From Oxalobacter sp. (GTDB lineage Bacteria > Pseudomonadota > Gammaproteobacteria > Burkholderiales > Burkholderiaceae_D), in the NCBI GenBank assembly GCA_016291665.1, contig JAEEYE010000004.1, positions 1-64,000 of the forward strand: a DNA stretch of 64,000 nucleotides, given 5' to 3'. The translations under genes and the position numbers were made by a program. Positions within the stretch are counted from its first letter, which is position 1. Every line of letters begins with the position of its first letter. Below, in pieces: positions 34,525 through 43,356 of the stretch. The notes beneath the pieces were generated by a model. The model worked only from the letters and a program-made list of their open reading frames with translations. It had not been told where the DNA came from and did no database searches.

Positions 34525-36084
34525 TTATTTTCGTTTCCAGAACCAAGAAACCAGGCACGCTATGACAATCAGCAAGATGCCAAGCGAAACAGCAATCATA
34601 TTCCCAAACTGGATATAAGGGGTGATGCCTTGCGTGCCTGTTACCTTAAGGCGCAGTTCACCTGTTGTATAAGGTGGCAGTTGCTGGACGACTTCACCGT
34701 ACTCATCGATGAAAGCCGTGGTGCCGGTATTGGTGGCGCGCAGCATCGGACGTCCCGTCTCAAGGGCTCTCATCCTGGAAATCTGCAGGTGCTGTGGCAG
34801 GGCGATTGTGTCACCAAACCAAGCGATGTTCGAGATGTTCAGGAGGATGGAGGCGACGGGTTTGCCGGACTGGTCCTCATCGTGGAGCCTTGCGGCAATC
34901 TCCTCGCCAAAGATGTCTTCATAACAGATGTTTGGCAATATCCATTGTCCTTTGACAGGGAATGGGGCTTGTATTGCAGCACCGCGCTTGAAGCTGCCTA
35001 GCGGGATATGCATCATGTTGACGAACCAGCGGAATCCCATCGGCACGAATTCGCCGAATGGTACCAGGTGGTGCTTGTCGTAACGGTAGAGGCGTTTGTT
35101 CTCACCGTCCTTAGGATAGATGACAGCTAGGCTGTTGCTGTAGGATGTCATACTGTCAGCCAAGGGGATGCCCAGTGCCAGGCGGCTGCCGCTCGTATCG
35201 ACAAAGGTGACGAGCTGGTTCAAGTATCCGGCAGGCAGGTTCTGCGGGTAAATCGGGATGGCGGTCTCAGGCGTCACAATGATGTCCGCCTTTTCCTTCG
35301 AGATCATTTCCGCATATTGACCCAGCATGGCGGCGAGCTGTTGCATATTGAACTTGGCTTCCTGGGCGATATTGCCTTGCAAGAGACGGACCTCAATCGG
35401 GGCACCATAAGGCGTTGTCCACGTGATGTTCTTTAGTGTCTGTCCAACGGAAACCAAAAGCGTGACGATGACGGCGGCGGCCAATGTCAGGCGCCAAGCC
35501 CGCTGGCGGATTGCCAGGATGCAACTGGCAAGCGCACCACCCATGATGGCGGCAACCAGACTGATGCCAAAGACGCCGATGACCGGTGCGTAGCCTGCGA
35601 GTGGGCTGTCCGTGAACGCATATCCAGTGGAAAGCCACGGCAGTCCTGTAAAGACCCAGCCGCGGAGCCATTCGAATAGCGTCCAACAGGCGGGAAAGAC
35701 CATCAGTAAGAAGAGGGTGTTGGTGACTTTCAGGCGGTTTTTGATCCAGTATGCCAGAAGGCACCCAAAGGCGGGCAGAAGCCCCATGAAGGCGGTGAGT
35801 CCCAATGTGCCTGTTGCAGCCATCAGCGCATTCATCTTCCCGTAAACATGTACACTGATGAAGAGCCAGTACATACCGGAGACGAAAGCGGCTGTGCCGT
35901 ATGCCCAGCCGCAGAAAAAGGCTTGGCGTTTAGTGGTCAGGCGAAGGAGTATTAAGGCGAGGGCTGCCAGGCAGATGGGCTGGAGTGGCCAGATGCCTGA
36001 CGGTGCGAAAGAAAACACCGTCAGGATGCCGGCTATGGAAGCGATGGCAGGGTACAGCAATGCTTTTAAACGCGTCATGGGCAT
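34525..36084 (-). CDS. lnt: Apolipoprotein N-acyltransferase
   Basis: Lnt of 519 residues, inner membrane, adds the third acyl chain to lipoproteins. About six N-terminal membrane helices are followed by the nitrilase-like domain with the catalytic triad: Glu in VTPETAIP (near 271), Lys in YDKHHLVPFGEF (near 333) and Cys in PNICYEDIF (near 386). A final helix ends the protein. It lies downstream of corC, the usual neighbour, but a repeat-protein gene has been inserted between them. Confidence 0.95.
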   Translation of the reverse strand: MPMTRLKALLYPAIASIAGILTVFSFAPSGIWPLQPICLAALALILLRLTTKRQAFFCGWAYGTAAFVSGMYWLFISVHVYGKMNALMAATGTLGLTAFMGLLPAFGCLLAYWIKNRLKVTNTLFLLMVFPACWTLFEWLRGWVFTGLPWLSTGYAFTDSPLAGYAPVIGVFGISLVAAIMGGALASCILAIRQRAWRLTLAAAVIVTLLVSVGQTLKNITWTTPYGAPIEVRLLQGNIAQEAKFNMQQLAAMLGQYAEMISKEKADIIVTPETAIPIYPQNLPAGYLNQLVTFVDTSGSRLALGIPLADSMTSYSNSLAVIYPKDGENKRLYRYDKHHLVPFGEFVPMGFRWFVNMMHIPLGSFKRGAAIQAPFPVKGQWILPNICYEDIFGEEIAARLHDEDQSGKPVASILLNISNIAWFGDTIALPQHLQISRMRALETGRPMLRATNTGTTAFIDEYGEVVQQLPPYTTGELRLKVTGTQGITPYIQFGNMIAVSLGILLIVIACLVSWFWKRK

Positions 36085-36116
36085 TGCCTATTTGGCTTTC
36101 TGTCGTGAGACGGGGC

Positions 36117-36614
36117 TCAGGCGTTTCCGCCGTCGTTTTCTGCCAAAAGGACGCTCCTGCCGGATGGGTTGATTTCGGTTTCTGGGTCGTCCTCTTCTTC
36201 AAGCCGCAAGATGCTACGCCCGGACGGGTTGATTTCCGTTTCCGGGTCGTCAATCGCCATGCTGGCATCCGTGATACTGACACAGACACCGGTAAAATCA
36301 GGCGCTTCCTTTTCAAAGGAAGATAGGGGATCCGAATCCTGTGTTTTGGTGTCGACCAAGGGAGGGATACCAGCTGCTACGGGAGCCGTATCGGTATCCG
36401 GTTCGTTTTCAATTTTGGTGACGCTACGGCCTGAACTGCTGGTCTCTGTTTCAGGATCGTATTCTTCTTCAAGCCTTAAGATGCTGCGGCCGGAAGGGTT
36501 GATTTCTGTTTCAGGGTCATACTCATCCTCAAGTCTTGTGATGCTGCGGCCTGAGCTGACCGTTTCGGTTGTTGGGTCACTGTCGTCAAAAACCGTATCT
36601 TTAGGGGAACTCAT
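36117..36614 (-). CDS. 20-residue repeat protein between corC and lnt, unknown
   Basis: 165 residues, strongly acidic, no signal or membrane segment. Five copies of a 20-residue unit with consensus DPETEINPSGRSILRLEEEY occur: three at the start (about 13-72), two at the end (about 123-162), separated by a non-repeated, probably disordered stretch. Conserved points are DPxTE, SGRS and RLE. Nucleotide identity between copies is high, showing recent duplication. The unit looks like a short linear binding motif repeated to raise avidity. GAGGG lies six bases before the ATG. It sits in the corC-lnt operon, 33 bp before lnt. Confidence 0.75.
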   Translation of the reverse strand: MSSPKDTVFDDSDPTTETVSSGRSITRLEDEYDPETEINPSGRSILRLEEEYDPETETSSSGRSVTKIENEPDTDTAPVAAGIPPLVDTKTQDSDPLSSFEKEAPDFTGVCVSITDASMAIDDPETEINPSGRSILRLEEEDDPETEINPSGRSVLLAENDGGNA

Positions 36615-36659
36615 GATTTACCCTCGATAAAAAATAAACAGACTATGTTAGGCACTGAA

Positions 36660-37553
36660 TTAGGCTGTGAGCATTTGGTGCTGCGCTTCAGGCGGAGTGG
36701 CACCGTTCAGCCAAACGATGAGTGTCTTCAGTTTGCGCTTGTCGCCTTTTTGTACCTCAAAATGTACGCCGTCCATGTCGAACTCATCGCCTACATGAGG
36801 GACATAGCCGAGCTTGCTGGTGATGTAGCCGCCGATGGTCTCAATCCGGTCGTCTTCCAGGTGAAGCCCAAATGCCTTGTTAAACTCGTCAACCTCAGTC
36901 CATGCCGGAACTTTCCAACGGATGGCGCCATCTTCTTGGCTGAACCGGGCGATGCTGCCGGTATCAGTTTCTTCGTATTCATCAACGATTTCGCCGACAA
37001 TCTCTTCCAAGACGTCTTCAATCGTTACCAGTCCTGAGACATTGCCAAATTCATCGATGACAATCGCCAAGTGGTTGCGTGTATTCTTGAATTCCCGCAA
37101 AAGGACATTGAGCTTTTTCGATTCGGGGATGAAAACGGCCGGGCGCAGGACGTCGCGGATGGCAGTGCCTTCCTTGAAGTGCTTCAAGAGGTCTTTGGCG
37201 TAGAGGATGCCGATGACTTTTTCAGGATTGCCGTCAATCACCGGGTAGCGCGAATGGCCATAGCGGACGATGTCGTCAATACATGCTTCCACTGGCTTAC
37301 TGATATCAATCATCAACATGCGCGAGCGTGGGATCATGATGTCGCGGGCGGCAGTCTCGTAGACGTTGAAGACACCTTCAATCATATCCAGACATTCCGC
37401 ATCAATCAGCTTCCTGTCATGCGCATTATGCATGACGTCCAACAGGTCGGACTGTGAATCCGGTTCGGGAGCCATCATAGCGCCCAGTTTTTCAAAAATG
37501 GATCGGGCGGTAGTTCCGCGTCTTTTCTTATATTTACGATGCTTTTCAGGCAT
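36660..37553 (-). CDS. corC: CBS-domain protein CorC/HlyC type
   Basis: 297 residues. A basic N-terminus is followed by two CBS domains (about 68-190; DIMIPRSRM at the first, NHLAIVIDEFGNVSGLVTIED at the second) and a CorC_HlyC transporter-associated domain (DEFNKAFGLHLEDDRIETIGGYI). CorC is tied to Mg/Co efflux and envelope homeostasis. It lacks the membrane domain found in the long relatives. First gene of the corC-repeat protein-lnt run. Confidence 0.92.
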   Translation of the reverse strand: MPEKHRKYKKRRGTTARSIFEKLGAMMAPEPDSQSDLLDVMHNAHDRKLIDAECLDMIEGVFNVYETAARDIMIPRSRMLMIDISKPVEACIDDIVRYGHSRYPVIDGNPEKVIGILYAKDLLKHFKEGTAIRDVLRPAVFIPESKKLNVLLREFKNTRNHLAIVIDEFGNVSGLVTIEDVLEEIVGEIVDEYEETDTGSIARFSQEDGAIRWKVPAWTEVDEFNKAFGLHLEDDRIETIGGYITSKLGYVPHVGDEFDMDGVHFEVQKGDKRKLKTLIVWLNGATPPEAQHQMLTA

Positions 37554-37702
37554 GGTTAAGGCGACTTATGGAATCAAAAAAGCCACTGAAAGGCAAAACA
37601 ATACTTTTCCCATGGCTTGGGACAGACTGCACCTGACAGCTAACTTATAATATTAACACACTAAACCATACGTGATTTATCTGCGAAACCGAATTGTCAG
37701 CG

Positions 37703-39409
37703 ATGAGAAACCCCAAGACATTAAATGTTTTTGCCCGGACGAGCCTTGTGCTTGCCTTATTGGCCTGTTTTACAACCCCGACCGTTCTTTTGGCGACGCC
37801 AGGTAACGTACCCATCCCAACTGTTGAGTCTGCTGCAACATTGTCCGCCCATGACCGGATGCGCGTCGGTTTACGGTACGCAATGGGCGATGGCGTGGCA
37901 GCGGATGACTTGATGGCCCAGCAGTGGTTTGCTTTGTCTGCCAAGGACGGCTACGCTCCCGCACAGGTGGCCCTTGCCTCGATGAAGGCATTTGAAAGTG
38001 ATGTTCAGGATGTACCAGGTGCCATTGTCCTTTTGCGTGGGGCTGCAGCACGCGATAATGTCCAGGCGCAATCAGAATTAGCCAGGCTCTTATCGTCTTC
38101 CAGCAATCCGGCTGAAGTAGAAGAAGCCAAGGTGTGGCAGGATAAAGCAGAAGCCATTACCCGTAACCAGCAGTTGACCTGGGCTTGGAGGCAGGCCGCT
38201 AAAGGCGCTGAAAAATGGGCGGTACCAGCAGGTAGTGTGGCTGATGGCAAACGCTTAGCCCAGCATGTCGATTCTCCGGACAGTAAGAACCTGACGTTAG
38301 ATATTGGCGCGATTGGCAGGGCAGTTGAAGCGGGTGACAATGCCGCGCGGACAGTCGGCGCGATGGTTTTGGCAACCGGTAACGGTATCAAAGCGGATGA
38401 AAAGCTGGCCGTTGAATGGTTGCGTGAAGCTGCCAAGGCAGGCTATGCCCCTGCCCAGGCTGTGTTAGGGCAACTCTATAAGGTAGGGTGGGGTGCTTTT
38501 GCCAAGGATGACAAGGCGGCGCTCGAATGGATGAAACTTGCCGCAGAAGGCGGGAACTCCGATGCCTTATCCCAATTGATCGGGATGCTGCCTAAGGACG
38601 GGCCCTCAGAACTCCGCGAAAAAGCCAAGGCACAGCTGGAAAGCGCAGCAGCGGCCAACGATGGGGAAGCCTTGATGAAACTGGGGTTCGAGCGTCTGGC
38701 GGCTGACCAACGCGAGCAAGCCTTAGGATACTTTTCCAAGGCGGCGGATTATGGCGATGAGCATGTCTTATCCGTCTTGGGGATGCTTTGTGGTTGGGGG
38801 ACGGCACCAGTCGGTCATGAGTCTGCCAAGATGACGGAAGTCAGGCGTTATGCCCAACGCGAAGATGCGGAAGCACAGCTGATGCTGGGGCTTTTCTATG
38901 CCGAAGGTTGGGGCACACCGCCCGATGAAACGGCATCACTTGCCTGGTATGACAAAGCCATTGCGAAAGGCAACCGGGCGGCAATCCTTCCCAAAGCCTT
39001 GATGCTCGCAGGAACTGGCAAGGCAAAGGAGGCTGATAAGGCGTTGTTGCACTTAATGAAAGAGAAAGCATTCGCCTTTTTACATGAGACAGATCTCGTC
39101 AAGCTGATGTTTGAGGAGACAGACGCGGCTTCAGAAATCACTGAGATGAATAAGGGGGATGAGGCTTGCCGAGCCTTTCGGCGTGAAAAGATTACACGGC
39201 AGTTGGCTTTCTTAAGCCAGCATGCCAAAGCGGGTAATCCAGTGGCGTCTTACCTGTATGGTTCGGTGGTGGCGATGGGCTTGGTGCCTGATATGACGGT
39301 AGAAAATGGGCAGGCCATGCGGGATGCGGCATTGTCTAAACTGTGCACACTGTCAAGTCAAGACCTTGCCGAAGAATGTGCTACGGCTGCGGAAGGACAA
39401 GCCAAATAA
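37703..39409 (+). CDS. Exported Sel1-repeat protein, large
   Basis: About 568 residues from ATG 37703 (a TTG at 37694 is an alternative, both with weak ribosome sites). A signal peptide (FARTSLVLALLACFTTPTVLLA) is followed by dispersed Sel1 repeats: RYAMGDGVAADDLMAQQWFALSA, WLREAAKAGYAPAQAVLGQL, LGLFYAEGWGTPPDE-like. Spacers between repeats are longer than in the 26401 protein. TATAAT at 37646-37651 is a likely -10. The function is unknown; it is the third Sel1-type protein in the window. Confidence 0.8.
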   Translation: MRNPKTLNVFARTSLVLALLACFTTPTVLLATPGNVPIPTVESAATLSAHDRMRVGLRYAMGDGVAADDLMAQQWFALSAKDGYAPAQVALASMKAFESDVQDVPGAIVLLRGAAARDNVQAQSELARLLSSSSNPAEVEEAKVWQDKAEAITRNQQLTWAWRQAAKGAEKWAVPAGSVADGKRLAQHVDSPDSKNLTLDIGAIGRAVEAGDNAARTVGAMVLATGNGIKADEKLAVEWLREAAKAGYAPAQAVLGQLYKVGWGAFAKDDKAALEWMKLAAEGGNSDALSQLIGMLPKDGPSELREKAKAQLESAAAANDGEALMKLGFERLAADQREQALGYFSKAADYGDEHVLSVLGMLCGWGTAPVGHESAKMTEVRRYAQREDAEAQLMLGLFYAEGWGTPPDETASLAWYDKAIAKGNRAAILPKALMLAGTGKAKEADKALLHLMKEKAFAFLHETDLVKLMFEETDAASEITEMNKGDEACRAFRREKITRQLAFLSQHAKAGNPVASYLYGSVVAMGLVPDMTVENGQAMRDAALSKLCTLSSQDLAEECATAAEGQAK

Positions 39410-39490
39410 TCCCGCTTGTTTGTGCGGACAAGGGGCATTCGATTGCGCTAGAATACCTGTTTTTTTGTCAGTAGGGCTTTTCCGTTTCCC

Positions 39491-40960
39491 ATGGTCACTT
39501 TTACCGTCTGCATGTTGGTGCTGGTTGTCGGCTACCTGGTCTATGGCCGTATCGTCGAGAAGGTCTTTGGCATCAAGCCAGAAAGGAAAACACCGGTTTA
39601 TCTAAGGCGGGATGGCGTTGACTATATCCCCTTGTCCGGCTGGCGGATTTTTTTGATCCAGTTCTTGAATATTGCCGGTTTAGGCCCGATTTTTGGGGCC
39701 ATCATGGGTGCCAAGTTTGGGACGTCGGCTTATCTCTGGATTGTGCTGGGGTGCATTTTTGCGGGGAGTGCCCATGACTATTTTTCTGGGATGCTCTCTT
39801 TACGGCATCATGGCGACAGCTATCCTGAAATCATTGGACGCTACATGGGCGCGCCCTTTAAACAGTTTGTCCGGGTATTCTCTTCCGTCATGATGGTTTT
39901 AGTGGGAGCTGTTTTTGTGGCAGGTCCCGCCGGCCTGCTTGCGCAGTTGACATCCGGTTCGTTGGGACTGCCGTTTACTGTCTGGGCAGGCATCATCTTC
40001 GTCTACTTCATTGCGGCGACTGTGCTGCCTGTTGATAAGGTGATTGGCAGGCTCTATCCCGTCTTTGGTGGGGCACTGCTTTTCATGGCCGTAGGCATAC
40101 TGGTCAGCCTTTACATCCATATGCCGGCTTTGCCTGAAATCACCGACGGTTTGATGAATACCCATCCGAAAGCTGAGACGACACCGCTTTTTCCGATGCT
40201 CTTTATTACGATTGCCTGTGGTGCGGTATCGGGCTTCCATGCCACGCAGTCACCGATGATGGCACGTTGTATGACAAGCGAGCGCCAGGGTCGTCCGGTT
40301 TTCTTTGGCGCGATGATTGTCGAAGGGATGGTGGCCCTGATTTGGGCAGCGGCGGCCAACTTTGCATTCAACACCCCTCAGGGGCAGGCGTTCTTTACTG
40401 GTGGCAATGCCGCTTTGGTCGTGAATTATGTGTCAACCGAATGGCTGGGCGCAGCTGGAGGTGCACTGGCTGTTTTGGGGGTTGTAGCCGCACCGATTAC
40501 CTCAGGTGATACGGCTTTCCGTTCTGCCCGGTTGATTGTGGCTGATGCCTTAAAAATCGACCAGAAGAACCTGGTCAAGCGCTTGGCCGTATCCCTGCCG
40601 CTTTTTGCAGTCGGCCTTTTCCTGATGTTTGTCGACTTCAGCATTGTCTGGCGCTATTTTGCATGGACGAACCAGATCCTTGCGACCATCACACTGTGGG
40701 CGGTTACGATTTATCTGACGATGCGGCGTAAGAACTATTGGATTATGCTTTTGCCGGCGACCTTTATGACGGCGGTGGTGTCAGGCTACTTTTTCATGGC
40801 ACCGGAGACGCTGGGGTTGGCTGAAGCATGGGCTTTGCCGTTGACGTTTGCGTTGACCGCCTTGGTGCTTTTCGCGTTTGTCCGCTGGCGTCGCTCATTT
40901 GAAAACCGCTTCCCGGCAAACCGGCATCAGGTGGCACAGATGGGATTGGAACGGAGGTAA
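39491..40960 (+). CDS. cstA: CstA-family carbon starvation transporter, short form
   Basis: 489 residues with about 13 membrane helices. Family motifs: GLGPIFGAIMGAKFG, GSAHDYFSGMLSLRHHGDSYPEIIG, GFHATQSPMMARC and TSGDTAFRSARLI. CstA and BtsT import pyruvate or peptides; this is about 200 residues shorter than E. coli CstA and resembles the roughly 480-residue forms found in anaerobes. Substrate is open. The first EamA gene begins 5 bp later, so the two transporters may be cotranscribed. Confidence 0.9.
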   Translation: MVTFTVCMLVLVVGYLVYGRIVEKVFGIKPERKTPVYLRRDGVDYIPLSGWRIFLIQFLNIAGLGPIFGAIMGAKFGTSAYLWIVLGCIFAGSAHDYFSGMLSLRHHGDSYPEIIGRYMGAPFKQFVRVFSSVMMVLVGAVFVAGPAGLLAQLTSGSLGLPFTVWAGIIFVYFIAATVLPVDKVIGRLYPVFGGALLFMAVGILVSLYIHMPALPEITDGLMNTHPKAETTPLFPMLFITIACGAVSGFHATQSPMMARCMTSERQGRPVFFGAMIVEGMVALIWAAAANFAFNTPQGQAFFTGGNAALVVNYVSTEWLGAAGGALAVLGVVAAPITSGDTAFRSARLIVADALKIDQKNLVKRLAVSLPLFAVGLFLMFVDFSIVWRYFAWTNQILATITLWAVTIYLTMRRKNYWIMLLPATFMTAVVSGYFFMAPETLGLAEAWALPLTFALTALVLFAFVRWRRSFENRFPANRHQVAQMGLERR

Positions 40961-40965
40961 CAGGA

Positions 40966-41883
40966 ATGGATCCAAGGATTAGGGGGGCAATCTGCGGCAT
41001 TGCTTCTGCTGCATTTTATGGATGCAATCCGTTAGGGGCACTGGGGCTTTATGAACTGGGCATCAATTCCCACACGGTGCTTTTCTTCCGGTTTGTACTG
41101 GCGTCCGCCATCCTGGCAGGGTTGATGATGATTAGGCGTGAGTCGTTTGCATTGAAAGCCAAGGAAGCCTTCCTGGTCGTTATCTTGGGCGTCATTTTCT
41201 GTATGACGTCGCTTTTGATGTTCATCAGTTTCCATTACATTGATGCGGGTGTTGCCTCGACGTTGATTTTTGTCTATCCGGTCATGGTGGCCCTGATTAT
41301 GGCCGTACTCTTCAGGGAACGGATCACGCTTTTGACCTGTGGATCGATTGTCCTGTCGTTGGGCGGTATTGCACTGCTTTACCACGGAGATGGCGAAACA
41401 TTGAATACAACCGGTGTGCTGCTAGTGATGCTGGCGGCTTTCTTCAATGCGCTCTATATCATTGTGATCAACCGAACCAGACTCAATATCCCTGCGGTCA
41501 AGATGACGTTTTATGTGTCGGTCGTCTCGATTTTCATGGTCTATGCACATTCGTTGATGGGGGACAATACGGGCATCCAGATGCTGACAACGCCTGCGAT
41601 GTGGGGCTATGCACTCTTTATGGCATTTGTGCCAACCGTCCTGGCACTCGTCTTGATGGCCGTTGCCATCCGCGATATCGGTTCAACCCCAACGGCCATC
41701 ATGGGGGCGTTGGAGCCAGTCAGTGCCGTAATGATTGGTGTCTTGATGTTCGGTGAAAAGTTCACCCTCCAGATCATGTTTGGGATTATCCTGATCATGG
41801 CGTCGGTCTTGGTCATCATCTTGGCGAAAAACAGGATTGAAGCGGACAAGAAAAAGGCAACCGGTTCACCCACACCGTCATAG
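40966..41883 (+). CDS. EamA/DMT-family transporter (first of tandem pair)
   Basis: 305 residues with ten membrane helices in two EamA halves. Motifs: FRFVLASAILAG, GVASTLIFVYPVMVALIMAV and STPTAIMGALEPVSAVMIGV, typical of the 10-TM drug/metabolite exporters. The substrate is unknown. It starts 5 bp after cstA and is followed by a paralogue. Confidence 0.88.
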   Translation: MDPRIRGAICGIASAAFYGCNPLGALGLYELGINSHTVLFFRFVLASAILAGLMMIRRESFALKAKEAFLVVILGVIFCMTSLLMFISFHYIDAGVASTLIFVYPVMVALIMAVLFRERITLLTCGSIVLSLGGIALLYHGDGETLNTTGVLLVMLAAFFNALYIIVINRTRLNIPAVKMTFYVSVVSIFMVYAHSLMGDNTGIQMLTTPAMWGYALFMAFVPTVLALVLMAVAIRDIGSTPTAIMGALEPVSAVMIGVLMFGEKFTLQIMFGIILIMASVLVIILAKNRIEADKKKATGSPTPS

Positions 41884-41904
41884 GCTGGATCGGGTAGGGT
41901 GGTC

Positions 41905-42804
41905 ATGAACGCCAGACTTAAAGGCTGCATCTGTGGCGTGGCATCCGCCATCTGCTATGGCACGAATCCGTTTGGTGCGCTGGGATTGAAGGGCGAAGGT
42001 ATCACCGCTGGTTCAATGCTTTTTTACCGGTTTTCTATTGCCATGGTCATCCTGGGCGCATATCTCATCTGCCGGCGAGAATCCTTGGCAGTGACCCGCA
42101 AAGAGTTTCTTGTACTCGCTTCATTAGGCGTGCTCATGGGGTTCTCTTCCCTGGGGCTTTTTTTGAGTTTCAACTATATGGAAGCCGGTGTTGCCTCAAC
42201 CCTCCTCTTTGTCTATCCCGTGATGGTTGCCGTCATTATGGCAGCTGTTTTCCGTGAACGGGTTACCATTACTACGGTCGTTGCCATCCTGCTCTCCTTG
42301 GCAGGGATTAGGCTTTTGTATCAGGGCAATGGCGATGTGGCGTTGAGCTTGGTTGGCATCATGCTGGTGCTTTTCTCGTCACTGACCTATGCCATTTACA
42401 TCATCGTTTCGCAAAAGGCGTCGCTAAATGTGCCGCCGATCAAGGCGACGTTCTTTGTCCTAGTTTTTGGGGCGTTGACGGTCTTCCTCTATACGGTGGC
42501 TGTTTCCGGACAACCGGTCCAGTGGCTGGAGACCCCTGCGCAGTGGGGGTATGCCTTGTCGCTAGCTGTCGTCTCCACCATCATTTCACTCGTACTTTTG
42601 ACTGTTGCCGTCAAAGAAATCGGTTCGACCCCAACGGCCATCATGGGGGCGTTGGAGCCGTTGACTGCCGTCTTGATCGGCGTTTTCTTCTTCCATGAGC
42701 ACTTTACCTGGCAGCTGGCCGGTGGGATTTTCCTGATCCTAGGGGCGGTGATGTTGATCATTATGGGAAATGCCATGGTGTCGAAGCCAGACACGCAATC
42801 CTAA
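41905..42804 (+). CDS. EamA/DMT-family transporter (second of tandem pair)
   Basis: 299 residues from ATG 41905, with ten membrane helices. It shares with the previous gene both the N-terminus (G-CGxASAxxYGxNPxGALGL) and the STPTAIMGALEP segment, so the pair arose by tandem duplication. Around 42621-42658 and 41676-41713 their DNA is nearly identical over about 38 bases, much more than elsewhere. A hairpin GGCAGAA/TTCTGCC (42812-42835) follows the stop. Confidence 0.88.
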   Translation: MNARLKGCICGVASAICYGTNPFGALGLKGEGITAGSMLFYRFSIAMVILGAYLICRRESLAVTRKEFLVLASLGVLMGFSSLGLFLSFNYMEAGVASTLLFVYPVMVAVIMAAVFRERVTITTVVAILLSLAGIRLLYQGNGDVALSLVGIMLVLFSSLTYAIYIIVSQKASLNVPPIKATFFVLVFGALTVFLYTVAVSGQPVQWLETPAQWGYALSLAVVSTIISLVLLTVAVKEIGSTPTAIMGALEPLTAVLIGVFFFHEHFTWQLAGGIFLILGAVMLIIMGNAMVSKPDTQS

Positions 42805-42858
42805 TGTTTTCGGCAGAACGGGCAGGTTTTCTGCCACTCATTGGACGGCATTCTCGGT

Positions 42859-42864
42859 TATAAT
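42859..42864 (+). promoter_or_regulatory. -10 box upstream of the glutaredoxin gene
   Basis: Consensus TATAAT, about 120 bp before the glutaredoxin start. No good -35 lies at the right distance, so the promoter may need an activator. Confidence 0.35.
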
Positions 42865-42986
42865 ACGCAAGTTTTTGTGCGCCGCTTGTTGGCTAGCTTC
42901 GTATGCAGGCATTATCCTGTGTTTAATAACCAATACTTTATGGAGAACGCGTGTTGTCCCTATGGGTGGGCGCGGAGAAAAGACAG

Positions 42987-43253
42987 ATGAAACATAAAAT
43001 TGAAATCTATACCGTCAAGGGTGTCAGTAAATGTGATATCGCCTGCCAGATTTTTGAATCCAGGGGCATCCCTTTTGAAAACATTGTCGTTGGCATCGAC
43101 ATGAACCTGATTGTTGAAATGTGGGCTCGTTCTGAATGCCATACCATCCCACAGATTTTCATTGACGACGTCCATATCGGCAGCCTGCCAGAACTGTTGG
43201 ATATGGTTGAAAGCGGCGAAATCGACAAGCTGGCTGAAGAATACCAGCAATAA
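42987..43253 (+). CDS. Glutaredoxin-like protein with an altered active site
   Basis: 88 residues with the thioredoxin fold of GrxC: KIEIYTVKG start, HTIPQIFIDD with the cis-Pro motif (normal TVPQIFI), and a C-terminal helix (GSLPELLDM). At the usual CPYC site the sequence is GVSKCDIACQ. By alignment the N-terminal nucleophile is replaced by Val and only the second Cys remains, with an extra Cys four residues on. Ordinary disulfide reduction is therefore doubtful; Fe-S or metal binding is possible. The start is ATG 42987 with GGAGA upstream; earlier ATGs lack support. A strong terminator follows. Confidence 0.8.
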   Translation: MKHKIEIYTVKGVSKCDIACQIFESRGIPFENIVVGIDMNLIVEMWARSECHTIPQIFIDDVHIGSLPELLDMVESGEIDKLAEEYQQ

Positions 43254-43297
43254 TGCCTATCTGCCGTGCCCAAGAGTGGCATGGTTTGGGATATGAT

Positions 43298-43326
43298 AAA
43301 AGGGTAACAGTTGTTGCCCTTTTTTT
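43298..43326 (+). terminator. Intrinsic terminator after the glutaredoxin gene
   Basis: AAAAGGGTAAC pairs with GTTGCCCTTTT around AGTT (one T-G pair), ending in a run of seven T. It lies 45 bp after the stop and rules out a start of the next gene at 43327. Confidence 0.85.
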
Positions 43327-43356
43327 ATGGGTTTGGGCTTTTTGGGACGGGAAGCG

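Noticed and set aside
42812..42835. Hairpin after the second EamA gene as a terminator
   Set aside because: A stem GGCAGAA/TTCTGCC exists, but no T-run follows, so I mention it only within the gene entry.
43327..43356. Lipoprotein gene start at 43327
   Set aside because: That ATG lies immediately after the U-tract of the preceding terminator; ATG 43357 has a ribosome site and yields a proper signal peptide.
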